A stretch of DNA of 42,071 nt from Agmasoma carcini (nom. nud.) (GCA_029232285.1 JAOXFI010000054.1:1-42071), one strand, 5' to 3'. Positions 9,913-19,752 are shown, numbered from the stretch's first letter. A program made the numbers and translations. Notes: generated from the sequence alone by a model not told the origin.

Positions 9913-10476
9913 ATGAAAATTTTAGCACGTGGAGCAGAAGCTATTGTTTATGATGATGGTGATAAAATAATAAAAGAACGTGTTAAAAAGGGTTATAGAA
10001 TACCAGAAATTGAATTTATGATTAGTAAAAAGCGTTTAAAGACTGAATCTAAAATTCTTAAAAGGTTAAAAGAAGCCAATGTTAATGTTCCTGCTGTTCT
10101 TGAAACAAAGGATAATATAATTGTATTGGAGAAAATAAATGGAGAAGTAGCCTTAAAATACAACGATGGTCAAATATTTGAAGAAATTGGAGAATTGATT
10201 AGAAAGATGCATGATTGTGATGTATGTCATGGTGATTTAACGACACTAAATATTTTGGTGTCTGATCGTGTGTATCTTATTGATTTTGGTCTAAGTTTTG
10301 TATCTAAAAAAATAGAGGACAAGGCTGTTGATCTTTATCTTTTTGAAAAGTCGGTGCTGTGTGCTCATGATTGTGAAATGGTTGAATATTTTTATAAGGG
10401 ATATGGTGATGATGGAGAGGTTCTAAATAAGCTTGAGAAAGTTAGAAAGAGAGGCAGGAAAAGAGAAATAGAATAA
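9913..10476 (+). CDS. BUD32: BUD32/PRPK-type kinase of the KEOPS complex
   Basis: A 187-aa minimal atypical kinase/ATPase that works with Kae1 in KEOPS to make the tRNA modification t6A. Visible motifs are the glycine-poor loop RGAEA (6-10), IIKERVKKGYRIPEI around the ATP-binding Lys21, and RLKTESKIL (41-49). The catalytic loop is HGDLTTLNIL (Asp108, Asn113) and the metal-binding DFG-type motif is IDFGLS (Asp124). The C-terminus ends in a basic RKRGRKRE segment, like other Bud32 proteins. Length and motif spacing are normal for the family. AAAATTT lies about 11 bp upstream of the ATG. It starts 67 bp from the tRNA, transcribed away from it. Confidence 0.97.
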   Translation: MKILARGAEAIVYDDGDKIIKERVKKGYRIPEIEFMISKKRLKTESKILKRLKEANVNVPAVLETKDNIIVLEKINGEVALKYNDGQIFEEIGELIRKMHDCDVCHGDLTTLNILVSDRVYLIDFGLSFVSKKIEDKAVDLYLFEKSVLCAHDCEMVEYFYKGYGDDGEVLNKLEKVRKRGRKREIE

Positions 10477-10683
10477 ATATTTATATTTTGAATGGGTATG
10501 TTCTACGGCATTAAGGAAAGGCTTTGTATTTACATCATGTTGTATTTTTTTAATAATTTAATAATATTAAAAATTTGAATACCATTCTCACTCAACATAC
10601 CAATTTTTTATTATTTATAATCGAAAAACATGGCTCGCAACTATAACTACTCTTATCTTCGTATCTTATTACTTTAAAAATCT

Positions 10684-11310
10684 TTATAAATGCAATTTAT
10701 TATCATAACTAAAAGGTATGCCATGTTTATCCATAATTTTTTTGAACTCTCCCACATACTTATATAATTTCTGACGATCACCATTTCTATTACATTCATA
10801 CATCTTTACAACCAATAGGCCAACATAATCTCTCTCTTCCAAGTTCGTTTGGTTGTTTTTAATCGCCACTATCTTCTTTTTTATCTTTTCTATCTCCACA
10901 AGCAAGTCTTCAAGACTATTTGTATATTCTTCAAGCTTATCATTAATTTTACCTTTATAATCTTCAAATGATTCTCTATAATATTTATTTTCAGCTTTCA
11001 AAGCTCCAATTTCATCATAAGAACATGATGCATTGTATCTTTCATAAACCTTTGATTGCTTTTCTATGAAAGAAACGTTATCTTCCATTTGCACAGTAGG
11101 CATGATACTCTCATACTTTATAAAAACACCACATCTTGGTGAACATTCAAAATATTTTTTGTTTCTAAAAGTACCATCATTCGTGCCTACAGGATTATCA
11201 AGTTCTATTCCCACCCATGTACCATTCTTATAGTCAACAGGACCAATATACCTAACTCTTCCAGAATATTTATCCCTTATTACTATTCTATCATTCACGC
11301 TCAACGGCAT
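10684..11310 (-). CDS. CAP-Gly domain microtubule-binding protein with coiled coil
   Basis: 208 aa. Residues ~5-70 form a CAP-Gly domain: SGRVRYIGPV, GTWVGIELDNP, then GTNDGTFRNKKYFEC and CGVFIKYE. CAP-Gly domains bind the C-terminal EEY/F tails of tubulin and EB1. Residues ~95-150 are charged and heptad-like (coiled coil), followed by a helical tail. Candidate families are dynactin p150/Nip100, CLIP and tubulin cofactors; the N-terminal domain followed by a short coil looks most like a trimmed p150 or CLIP. The usual GKNDG core reads GTNDG, so the conserved Lys is Thr. The minus-strand start at 11310 is the first ATG ahead of the domain. Confidence 0.88.
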   Translation of the reverse strand: MPLSVNDRIVIRDKYSGRVRYIGPVDYKNGTWVGIELDNPVGTNDGTFRNKKYFECSPRCGVFIKYESIMPTVQMEDNVSFIEKQSKVYERYNASCSYDEIGALKAENKYYRESFEDYKGKINDKLEEYTNSLEDLLVEIEKIKKKIVAIKNNQTNLEERDYVGLLVVKMYECNRNGDRQKLYKYVGEFKKIMDKHGIPFSYDNKLHL

Positions 11311-11381
11311 GGATATTTTTTAGAAGTACTTTCACATTTCCGTTATTTACAATCATAAAAACAAATAATATAAAATTTTAT

Positions 11382-12371
11382 TTATAAATATGCTTTTCTT
11401 TCAAGTTCAGCATCTTTCAACATCTCATCTCTTATAGGAGATACAATCTGGTTTATCATGTCATAACAATTATCTTTTATGTCTTTAGGATGTATTTTAC
11501 CTTCACCAAATGCCTTTTCAAGCTCTTCATACGTGTTATAAGCAACCTTATTGATCTCTATACTATGTTTGTTCAATGGATAGATCAAAAATTTGTATAG
11601 AGTTAAAACACCAGTCTCTACATTCCCTTCACAACAGAAAATCTTAGCAATCTTCTTAGAAATCTTGCCAGGCGTGTCACTGAAGTCAATTTTTGAATTT
11701 AAATCAGAGGAAGACATTTTATCTGAGTTAAGACCAGGCATCATGTAGTTCATCAAATGAATCCTTCTCCTATATCCAATCTTAGGAAGGAATGTTCTGG
11801 CATGCATGAATATCTTTCTTTGATCAATTCCACCAAACTGGCAGTCAACGTCAAGATATTCTTCATCTAAAGCTTGCATATTCGGATAGATCAAAGAACT
11901 AAGCAGAGGGTTGTCTGATTGCTTTACAACTTGAGCACCAGCCCTTTTAACAGCATTCAGAGATGTAAGTGTGCTAATTTTATACAGATCAAAAACATAA
12001 TCTGATTTTTTTTGGAAAGAGCCACCCCTAATAAATTCAATTGAAGATAAATCAACATTTAGCGATGTTAGAATAGATTTTATCAAATTTTCATAGTAAA
12101 TGCATCTTAATTCAACCTTCTCAATTGGGGCTTTAAGGTTATCTAAAAAACCGTGAATATCTGCAAACAAAATTTTCACTTTACAACCAGCCAAACAAAA
12201 ATCTCTTATTTTTAGAAGAGGAACTAAATAGCCAAGATGAGGTTTTCCAGTTGTAGCTGTGCCCCAATATATCTTAAGGGGTCTTTGGCTAACGATTTTC
12301 CTCAATCCGTCAACATCAGAAATTTCTTGTAAGTTTCTAGTAATGAGTTTCACTTTCTCTTCAAGATCCAT
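11382..12371 (-). CDS. Tyrosyl-tRNA synthetase, cytoplasmic
   Basis: Charges tRNA-Tyr (class Ic synthetase). 329 aa, close to the archaeal/eukaryotic catalytic core with no C-terminal EMAP-like extension. The HIGH-type motif is PHLGY (44-48) within YWGTATTGKPHLGY. The tyrosine-binding segment PNMQALDEEYLDVDCQFGG spans ~163-181, and the KMSKS loop is KMSSS (218-222). The C-terminal ~100 residues are the helical anticodon-binding domain. TAAAAATTTA lies 3 bp from the ATG (12374-12383). It ends 71 bp upstream of the CAP-Gly gene on the same strand. Confidence 0.96.
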   Translation of the reverse strand: MDLEEKVKLITRNLQEISDVDGLRKIVSQRPLKIYWGTATTGKPHLGYLVPLLKIRDFCLAGCKVKILFADIHGFLDNLKAPIEKVELRCIYYENLIKSILTSLNVDLSSIEFIRGGSFQKKSDYVFDLYKISTLTSLNAVKRAGAQVVKQSDNPLLSSLIYPNMQALDEEYLDVDCQFGGIDQRKIFMHARTFLPKIGYRRRIHLMNYMMPGLNSDKMSSSDLNSKIDFSDTPGKISKKIAKIFCCEGNVETGVLTLYKFLIYPLNKHSIEINKVAYNTYEELEKAFGEGKIHPKDIKDNCYDMINQIVSPIRDEMLKDAELERKAYL

Positions 12372-12958
12372 GGTAAAAATTTAACACTCTTGGACTTAGT
12401 AAATGTTTTCATAAGATAAACAATTGATTTCATTTAGGGTCTTGTGATTTGACTGTTTAAAGTAAGCTGCCCATGCCTGTCATACTCTATTTGGTGTAGC
12501 TTCATTCAACTTATTTGTTTTAGGACCAGATCATATAAAGTCAACAGTGTTACTTGTTTACCTTCAATGTACTATTCTTTAGTTTTCAGTAGAGAATCAT
12601 ATTTTAATTAATAATCTAAAAAAATTATATTTCGATGAATATCATATCATAAATAATTTATTTCATACCAAGAATAATTGGTTTTTAAAATAATTTTATT
12701 TTCTTTTAGAAAATAAAAATGAACCACGATGAGGATCGAACCAACTAGTTTATATTTTTCTTGATTTTTATTTCAAAATATTTGGCTTATTAAATCTTTT
12801 ATTTTCATAAACAGCGTTGGATGTGCCGGTAAAGAATATCGAATAGTTATTCCTAATTGATTATTACATTATAAGGTATTGAATAGAAAAATCACATTGT
12901 TTTGTTTAATATAACCCCCTCTTGGGTCATAATTACATACAAAAAGTGTAAAAAAGTT
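12372..12958. other. Intergenic with a possible tRNA 3'-end fossil
   Basis: No protein gene is visible. On the minus strand, 12721-12745 reads TGGTTCGATCCTCATCGTGGTTC, resembling the T-loop and acceptor 3' arm of a tRNA. No matching 5' half or anticodon arm lies upstream and the T stem pairs poorly. It may be a tRNA fragment or chance. Confidence 0.4.
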
Positions 12959-14113
12959 TTATTTTATAGCCTTCACATTCTTTAATATTCTTTTTTTCGA
13001 TTCTTTCTTTTTAATCTTATTTTTTTCCTTAAATTCAATATTTCTTAGTGTTTTATCCTCTCTTCTTTGTCGATTCTTCTCTTTTGTTAATTTTTTATTT
13101 TCCTTTCTAATTCTTTTTTCTTCTTCAACACTCAGTTTGATCCTTTCCTTTCGTTCAGGCTTATCGTTTTTTTCATCAAATATATCTTCAAACATTATTT
13201 CCTTGCACTCAGGAACTTCTTCTTTCTTTACTTCGTCCACCAGAAAAGGCTTTAGGTCATCTAAATCAAGTATATCATCAATTCTAGTAGGAATAAACCC
13301 ATCCTTACTCAATTTAATATCTTTAAGTAGACTTGGAACTTTTAAGCCAGTTATATCTTCAAATAAAACACGATCATTCTCAACTACAACACCTTTCCTT
13401 TTAAAAAAAGAATTAATATTTGTAATATCACAAATCAAAAAGTCAAGTGCATTATTTTGACCCTTTTCAATAGCTTGAGCCACATCAATAACACAAACAT
13501 TGCCTTCAGAGTCAACTAATAAATTATATTCACTAAAGTCAGCATGCACTATGTTGGCCTTTTGATACATATCTTTTAGGATTTGCGTACATTTCCCATA
13601 TAATACATTTGGATCATGAACGGTAAAATCAACATCCTTTAGCCTTGGACATATATCACCATTTTCATCTTTTATCAATTCCATTATAAGTATATTTCTT
13701 TTCAAATATATTGGTTCGGGTACCCATATACCATGTTTTATTAGTCTTTTAAGGTTTCTAACTTCCTTTTCAGCCCATAACTTGATTAGTTTTCTAGAAT
13801 TTGATCTACTGTATGATTGAAATCTTAACTCATGTTCAATATATTTGTTTCTATCCTTAAATATCATAGTAGAACATTTAAATATTTTTATAGCTGATGC
13901 TACCAACTTAGAAGGTCCGCCTTTAATGAATTTAGTGTCCATATCAGCCATCACATCACCCAGATAGACGTTAGCCTCCTTACCACTTGAAAAACATCCT
14001 TTCAAATTGAATAATTTAGAATTATTCTGTAAGTTAGCAAGAATCTTTATAACATGAGCATCAAACACACCGTCATATGTTTGAAAATTTTTTTCTTTGT
14101 TCTTTTTGGGCAT
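12959..14113 (-). CDS. RIO1: RIO1 atypical kinase/ATPase, late 40S maturation
   Basis: 384 aa. Rio1 acts in final cytoplasmic pre-40S maturation (20S to 18S rRNA step). The RIO nucleotide loop is SSGKEANVY (42-50). The catalytic loop VHADFSEYN (189-197) supplies Asp192 and Asn197, and IDVAQA (209-214) supplies the metal-binding Asp210. The segment NALDFLICDITNINSFF is typical of RIO1 rather than RIO2, which would also carry an N-terminal winged helix. The last ~60 residues are very Lys/Glu/Arg-rich, as in fungal Rio1. AAAATTTTTA (14116-14125) abuts the ATG. With the TSR1-like gene it is a second 40S maturation factor in the window. Confidence 0.96.
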   Translation of the reverse strand: MPKKNKEKNFQTYDGVFDAHVIKILANLQNNSKLFNLKGCFSSGKEANVYLGDVMADMDTKFIKGGPSKLVASAIKIFKCSTMIFKDRNKYIEHELRFQSYSRSNSRKLIKLWAEKEVRNLKRLIKHGIWVPEPIYLKRNILIMELIKDENGDICPRLKDVDFTVHDPNVLYGKCTQILKDMYQKANIVHADFSEYNLLVDSEGNVCVIDVAQAIEKGQNNALDFLICDITNINSFFKRKGVVVENDRVLFEDITGLKVPSLLKDIKLSKDGFIPTRIDDILDLDDLKPFLVDEVKKEEVPECKEIMFEDIFDEKNDKPERKERIKLSVEEEKRIRKENKKLTKEKNRQRREDKTLRNIEFKEKNKIKKKESKKRILKNVKAIK

Positions 14114-14852
14114 ATAAAATTTTTAATTTTTTTTTAAATAGTTAGACAGTTGAAGCAATAATTTTTTATTTGTTTTCTAAATATCAAAATATTGAAATTG
14201 AAAGATAAAAAATGAATAAACAAGAACTTTCTATATTTTAATCAATTTAAAGTAAATATAAGAATCATATATTAGTTAGTTACAGCTATTTATATATTAA
14301 TTTAACCTCAATATCATAGCTAAGTAGTTGTAACACAAATGCCTGTCAATTTCAATAAATGTTTATTTTGAAATTGGTGATTTTTAAAAAAATTAAATTT
14401 GATATAAGGGAAAGTATTCACAAACGATTTAAGCTTACATTACTATCACACTATTATAAATATTTTAAGAAACTAAAAGCTTGATAATATATACAAACTT
14501 CAAACCTTTAGATTTTTTTTAAAAGTAGGAATTTACTTTTTACCCAATTTAGAAATATGATTGTATGAAGCATCAGATTTATATTTATTGTTTATAAAAA
14601 AAATACTGAGAATAGTGGGATTAATTCGGTATAAAAATAGTAAAGAACGAGAAATTTCTTAAAAATTAAGTCCGATAGTGATTTATGTTATAATTTAAAT
14701 AAACTACTTTATTTAAAGGTTCATCATACAAGAACTAATCAATAGATCTAAACATATAAATAAACATACAAATTGATACAATTGAGCCTAATATATTATT
14801 TATTACCCAACAACCATTAACAAGATTTGTGCACAATAAATTTATTTATTTT
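14114..14852. other. Intergenic, no gene recognised
   Basis: 739 bp of AT-rich spacer. It holds the RIO1 promoter box at its left edge and the 3' side of the next minus-strand gene at its right. No RNA gene or repeat was seen. Confidence 0.5.
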
Positions 14853-16298
14853 TCATTTTTTAATTTTCATTGTTAATTCCTTAACAATATTTTTTAGATA
14901 TAAATTTTCTAATTCTAAATCTTTTAATACATTCTGATTATCAATAGACTTTAGATTATTGATAATTTCAATACCTTCAGTTATCAAATGGTTCGTATTT
15001 ATTTTATCTTTATCAATTTTTATTTTATTTTTTTCTTTAAAGTATAAAATTTCACTTTCTAAAAGCTCAATTTTCTTCTCCAACATCTTATGGGATTGAT
15101 TTATGTTGATCAATTGTATATTTTGAAGGTTAACACTTGCATTTAGTTGATTATTTTTTTCTTTTAGAAAATAAATATCACTTTTATATTCTTTAGTTAC
15201 TTTTTCAAAATCACTAGATATATGGCTTATGGTAGCAATATCAAACGAGGGGATGATGTGTTGATCATGTTCGGTTTGTATATCATCTACTTGATCGTTA
15301 GCGCTATTGTGTTCAATATGATGCACTTCCTCTGATCTTTCTTGTAAAACAATATCATCATTATATACCTCTTTTGGTTCATCTTGTGAACAAATATTAA
15401 TATCATGGCATATTTGTTGTGATTGAACATTATTATGTTTAACATAAAATACTTCTTGTGAACGAATCTTGCCATCAACAGATAGTTCATGAGTCTGAAC
15501 CTTATCATCATGGCTATGGTGTTCGGTATGATATAATTTAGTTGGCATTCCTTTGAGTATAGCTTGCTCACCATTATACGGCTCTTGTGATTGAATATTA
15601 TCATGATGGGAAGTATCTTGTAAATGTATTTTGCCATATTTACTTATGTGTTCAAATTGATTCATGTCTTTTAAATGGGACGAGTTTTGAATATTACAAC
15701 CCTCATCATAAACATTCTTGTTCGTTTGTGAATTTAAAACCATTTCATTATTTATATTATTTGTAAATACAACCTCTTGATCTATATTATTATGGAAGTT
15801 AGTCACATTATTGTCATAAGATTCTTTCATTGCACCATTATTTCTAAACCTTTTAGAATCTTGAAATACATTAAAGCTAGACTGTTTACCAATCCTGCAA
15901 GAGCTTTCATTAGGTGAGTATTCACCATTTTTATACTGTTTGTCCTTAGGTGTTGAATATAATACACTGTGATCATCTTTGTTTGCTTCAATTTTAGTTT
16001 TAGGGTTTAAATTTTGCATATTTTTGTTATAATCAGCTTCATTTAAGTTAAAACTATCTAATGTTTTCGTTTCTGCATCACTTAACGGTATAAATTTTGT
16101 TGAATCATTGATTTGTGATAACACTGAGCTACTATCCCTTGAGAGTATTTCGCTAGCAGTAAAATGGTTCCTACTATCCAAACAATTCATTTCCCTTTCA
16201 AAACTATCATCATCAAGCATATTTTTATGTTTCTTAAGATCTTTTTCAATAATTTCCTTATACAGTCTTTCCGGATTGTTCTCACCAGCCATAGGCAA
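14853..16298 (-). CDS. Hypothetical protein, His/Asn/Gln-rich repeats plus C-terminal coiled coil
   Basis: 481 aa; family not recognised. Residues 1-100 are polar with an acidic/basic helix (RLYKEIIEKDLKKHK) and many Ser/Asp. Residues ~195-350 contain degenerate repeats built on patterns such as IQSQE, IRSQEV, VQSQQI and ICSQDE, alternating with His-rich bits (HTEHHSHDD, HHIEHN). Residues ~360-481 are heptad-like, with long Lys/Glu/Leu/Ile runs. No signal peptide or membrane segment is visible. The layout suits a scaffold or structural protein, but no function can be given. ATG codons lie at residues 1 and 3, so the start is uncertain by two residues. Confidence 0.72.
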   Translation of the reverse strand: MPMAGENNPERLYKEIIEKDLKKHKNMLDDDSFEREMNCLDSRNHFTASEILSRDSSSVLSQINDSTKFIPLSDAETKTLDSFNLNEADYNKNMQNLNPKTKIEANKDDHSVLYSTPKDKQYKNGEYSPNESSCRIGKQSSFNVFQDSKRFRNNGAMKESYDNNVTNFHNNIDQEVVFTNNINNEMVLNSQTNKNVYDEGCNIQNSSHLKDMNQFEHISKYGKIHLQDTSHHDNIQSQEPYNGEQAILKGMPTKLYHTEHHSHDDKVQTHELSVDGKIRSQEVFYVKHNNVQSQQICHDINICSQDEPKEVYNDDIVLQERSEEVHHIEHNSANDQVDDIQTEHDQHIIPSFDIATISHISSDFEKVTKEYKSDIYFLKEKNNQLNASVNLQNIQLININQSHKMLEKKIELLESEILYFKEKNKIKIDKDKINTNHLITEGIEIINNLKSIDNQNVLKDLELENLYLKNIVKELTMKIKK

Positions 16299-16646
16299 AA
16301 ATACTAAAATAATTTTCTAAACTAAAAAAATTTCTTAAAATTTTAAAAAAAGCTTAAATAGAGCATTTATATAATATCAACTAATATATATACTATATTA
16401 TATTGAATAAACATATATAATTTCATTATTTTTATTAAAAAATATATTTAATATCGAAAGCTCATAATAACATTCAAAACAATCAAAGTTTTAATGATTC
16501 GACTTTTAATCAGAACCAATCATGTATAGAAATGTACCAATTAGTCAAATTGGCAGTCTTTTACATTATTATGAATAATTTTACATTCCTTAAATTAAAT
16601 TTTTATATGAAACAACAAATTTAAAGTAAGTTTCAAAATTTTCCAT
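16299..16646. other. Divergent intergenic region
   Basis: 348 bp between two divergent hypothetical genes. It holds the AAAATTTT box (16635-16642) 4 bp before the ATG of the 279-aa gene. A TTTTT tract faces the 481-aa gene. Nothing else was recognised. Confidence 0.5.
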
Positions 16647-17486
16647 ATGAGAGATTTGAAAGAAAAACGAGAGGTTTTACGTAAAAAATATATAAAAGAA
16701 ACTAAAGCCCTAAATGAATATGTAAAAAATAACCTTGGTACCGTACACGGATGCATACTGTCATTTAAGAGCTTAAATTCTATTGCAATTGAGCCAATTG
16801 ATTACTTCTTTTACAGATGTTCTTTCATACTTGACCATTGCTCAGAATATTCCAAAAGTTTACTACAAAATTTGATATTTTCTAAGGTTCAAGTCAATCA
16901 AGATCTCATTAATGAACTATTAATCATCAAGTTTATGTTTTTAAAACTAAAAACACACAAATCAAAAAGAACAAACACCAATAGTGTAGCTAGGGTTGAT
17001 CTGGTGAGTGGTACAGTCTTTGCGGATAAGGAATACACTCTCAATCTTAGCTCTATAAACCAAAACTACTTAGAAAATTGGTTCTCTAAACCATTTACCA
17101 TAAAATTTGGTAATGATGAGGTGAAAAGGTTCTTAAGTAGAGAAAAGGCAAAATTAGTAATTGGTAAGCTATCAGAGATATCTCAAATGACAATTAAAGA
17201 CCTAAAGGAGATGAATTCCTATTCATATTTCTCAGAATATCCAATTACTTCATTTGATATATTCGATTGTGAAGATATCATAAATAATTTTCTATTAAAA
17301 ACTGATTCTACCAAAAGGACATATTTTACTAACCTAATATTTAATTTTATTCCTAATTCAATCACAAATTTTAACTATGAAATATTAAATGATTGTGATG
17401 ATCTCTTTGTTATTGAATGGGCAAGGACCCAAAATGATACATTAAAAGGAAATCAACACAACAAAACAACATATGAATTGTTATGA
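16647..17486 (+). CDS. Hypothetical protein, 279 aa
   Basis: No family recognised. It begins with a highly charged helix (MRDLKEKREVLRKKYIKE). A hydrophobic/aromatic helical region follows (residues ~38-105), then a basic linker SKRTNTNS, then mixed alpha/beta-like sequence to the C-terminus. No membrane segment or catalytic motif is seen. The AAAATTTTCC box directly before the ATG, a good-length frame and a convergent neighbour 133 bp away all support a real gene. Confidence 0.75.
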   Translation: MRDLKEKREVLRKKYIKETKALNEYVKNNLGTVHGCILSFKSLNSIAIEPIDYFFYRCSFILDHCSEYSKSLLQNLIFSKVQVNQDLINELLIIKFMFLKLKTHKSKRTNTNSVARVDLVSGTVFADKEYTLNLSSINQNYLENWFSKPFTIKFGNDEVKRFLSREKAKLVIGKLSEISQMTIKDLKEMNSYSYFSEYPITSFDIFDCEDIINNFLLKTDSTKRTYFTNLIFNFIPNSITNFNYEILNDCDDLFVIEWARTQNDTLKGNQHNKTTYELL

Positions 17487-17619
17487 GCCTATCTAATCAT
17501 GTTCCTTCATCCAAGATACATCATAATACTTGACAGTGTTTTTAACAATAAACATTTACAATCATTTGAATACTTAATTCGAGACTGAAGAGAAAATATG
17601 GATATTAACTATTTATAAA

Positions 17620-19752
17620 TCAATACAGCCATTTAAGTATATTTTTATCTTTCAGACATTCTACAACCCCTAAAAATTCATTCTTAATACATTTCAAGAC
17701 TTTATCAAGATCTTCAACTCTTTCAAAATGTATTATTGTCGTACCTGTCTTATCTAGAACTTCAGCGTAAGATTGTGGCTTTTTAACATAATATTTTACA
17801 TAGAATGATATTTTATAATATCCACCCAGTTTGATATTTTTAATATCAGTCAATTCGGCTGGTATTCTCTCAACATTCATCTTTGTCTTCTTTAATTGAT
17901 GGGCGGGAAATACATTACTGGCTGATTTACGAGCTACAGCTCTTCTTGCAAGTGAAAATGGTTGACTAAATGTTCTATCAGCAATTAATAGTTGTGAAAA
18001 TGTTGTTGGCTCAATTTCATTTTTCTGTACCTGCTGCATCCTTTTTGCATTATCGTCATAATTAAAATTAGCATACATTCTTTTAGATAATTCATTATAA
18101 GTTTCATTGTTCTTAGAGTTATGAATATTTTTGTTCCTCATTTCAATTTCGTGATTTTCACTCACCATAGGACTGGTATTTTTTATTTTTTCATCAATAG
18201 TTTGATTTTTCGGCCATTTTCCTACCAAATAGTGAGAATGAGGTTCATTCTCCTTTGAATCTGCTAAATTATTAGCATCTTCGGTTTTGGGTGATGTGTT
18301 TATATTCAAATCTACCTTCTCAAGTTGTTCAATATATGATAATTTTAAAGACTCATCTTGATAAGTCGTATCTAGTGCTTTACCTTCATTATTTTGGGAC
18401 GTAAAAGTAAATTCAACTGACGGAGACATTTGGTTTTGTAACTTGTTGTATTTCTCATCATTCGTAGTGTTAAAGCTGTTTGTGTTGCAATTATTGAACG
18501 TGTCCAGTGAATATGATGATACGAGGGTTGTTTCGTCGGTCTTTTCCATTTTACCATCTCCTGTCATTCCAGAATCTAACAAATTGGGAAATTTTGGAAT
18601 GCTTTGCACGTTTTCAGCATTAGATAGTTCTATTTCACTTAAATTGATTGACGATACATCCTCTATATATGATGTTTGTTGATCTAGAGGCATACTTTTT
18701 AAATCTGTTAGATCAGGAGTAAATATATCAAGAGCTGTAGCATCACAACCAAAGTATTGCTTCTCCAATTCTATCAAAGGTTCTACCAAAGGGTGGGATA
18801 TGAACAATTCTTCAACCATATACTCATTCAAAAGTCCACAACAGCAGTTTGAATCATAATTTACGATTTTAACATTCTTAAATAGATAATAATTGTCGCA
18901 TTTGATTTCTTTTGATAATGCTATAGCATTTTTATCATAAGCTTCGATATAAAGCAACATATTAGAAGTATAAGGACCATTCATAAGGGATATGATTTTA
19001 GAATTATAAGTAAAGTCAACAATAGCTATTCTAGTCAAATTATTAGAATGACTATGTTTAGAATGAAGGTCTGACTTAAAAAGAACCACCTTGCCAACAA
19101 TATCACAATATGTATTTGGTTTCAAATCTTTTATCTTTATTAATTTATCACTCAGTAAAATTGGTCTCGATCTCTTTAAAAAATCACTAAGCAGTATAAC
19201 ATGAATGTTATTGTTGTTAATATTACTATAACCATTGCAAATATATGTTATATTACAGTTTTGATGAAGAATAGCGCCCCATTTACATTTCTTTATATTC
19301 TTAATAAGAAAAATATCACCATACTTGGGGACTGGTATGTTTTTATTAGGATTGTAGAATATTTGAAGTGTGACTGTACCAGTTTCATCAGCAATATCCC
19401 ATTTACACAAATAATCAGTTCCTTTTGTTTGAATGGGGCCTGTTGAATTCAAAACCATAGCATACACGTTCGAGTAGTGATTGCTTAGTTCTGAAATGCT
19501 TAAATGGTTATTTTTGATGTATATTAAGCTACCATCATCAATTACATTCTTGTATACATTTTTTGGGCAATTTAGAATTAAAATAGTCATATCCACATTT
19601 ATAGAGGATATGTCTATCACATTTGGGATTGTATGATCAACTGACGTCTTAGAGTTGTCTGTACGCTGTAAATTAATTGTATATATTCCTTGGTGTGTAG
19701 AAATCTCAAAATATTGAGAATTCTTGGCAATAACTCTCCCTCTAATAATCAT
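17620..19752 (-). CDS. POT1: POT1-like telomere single-strand binding protein
   Basis: 710 aa, probably nuclear at chromosome ends. Residues ~84-175 resemble the Telo_bind OB fold (PF02765 type): VYAMVLNSTGPIQTKGTDY, CKWDIADETGTVTLQIF and PKYGDIFLIKNIK. TKGTDY...IAD...L.IF followed by GDI...N.K is the order seen in POT1 OB1. Residues ~205-320 look like a second OB (NTYCDIVGKVVLF; later NYYLFKNVKIVNY). Residues ~330-625 are long, Ser/Asn/Asp-rich and probably disordered. Residues ~633-710 are ordered again and could hold the protein-interaction region. The box GGAAATTTTTT abuts the ATG at 19752. Alternatives are another OB-fold ssDNA binder (RPA-like, Cdc13-like), but the TKGTDY block argues for POT1. 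Confidence 0.78.
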   Translation of the reverse strand: MIIRGRVIAKNSQYFEISTHQGIYTINLQRTDNSKTSVDHTIPNVIDISSINVDMTILILNCPKNVYKNVIDDGSLIYIKNNHLSISELSNHYSNVYAMVLNSTGPIQTKGTDYLCKWDIADETGTVTLQIFYNPNKNIPVPKYGDIFLIKNIKKCKWGAILHQNCNITYICNGYSNINNNNIHVILLSDFLKRSRPILLSDKLIKIKDLKPNTYCDIVGKVVLFKSDLHSKHSHSNNLTRIAIVDFTYNSKIISLMNGPYTSNMLLYIEAYDKNAIALSKEIKCDNYYLFKNVKIVNYDSNCCCGLLNEYMVEELFISHPLVEPLIELEKQYFGCDATALDIFTPDLTDLKSMPLDQQTSYIEDVSSINLSEIELSNAENVQSIPKFPNLLDSGMTGDGKMEKTDETTLVSSYSLDTFNNCNTNSFNTTNDEKYNKLQNQMSPSVEFTFTSQNNEGKALDTTYQDESLKLSYIEQLEKVDLNINTSPKTEDANNLADSKENEPHSHYLVGKWPKNQTIDEKIKNTSPMVSENHEIEMRNKNIHNSKNNETYNELSKRMYANFNYDDNAKRMQQVQKNEIEPTTFSQLLIADRTFSQPFSLARRAVARKSASNVFPAHQLKKTKMNVERIPAELTDIKNIKLGGYYKISFYVKYYVKKPQSYAEVLDKTGTTIIHFERVEDLDKVLKCIKNEFLGVVECLKDKNILKWLY

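Noticed and set aside
13137..13460. 107-codon plus-strand frame
   Set aside because: Lies antisense within RIO1 and gives a Ser/Phe-rich translation typical of a shadow of Lys/Glu/Asp coding sequence.
15287..15637. 116-codon minus-strand frame
   Set aside because: Overlaps the 481-aa gene in another frame; the Met/Ile-rich translation reflects its Asn/His/Asp repeats.
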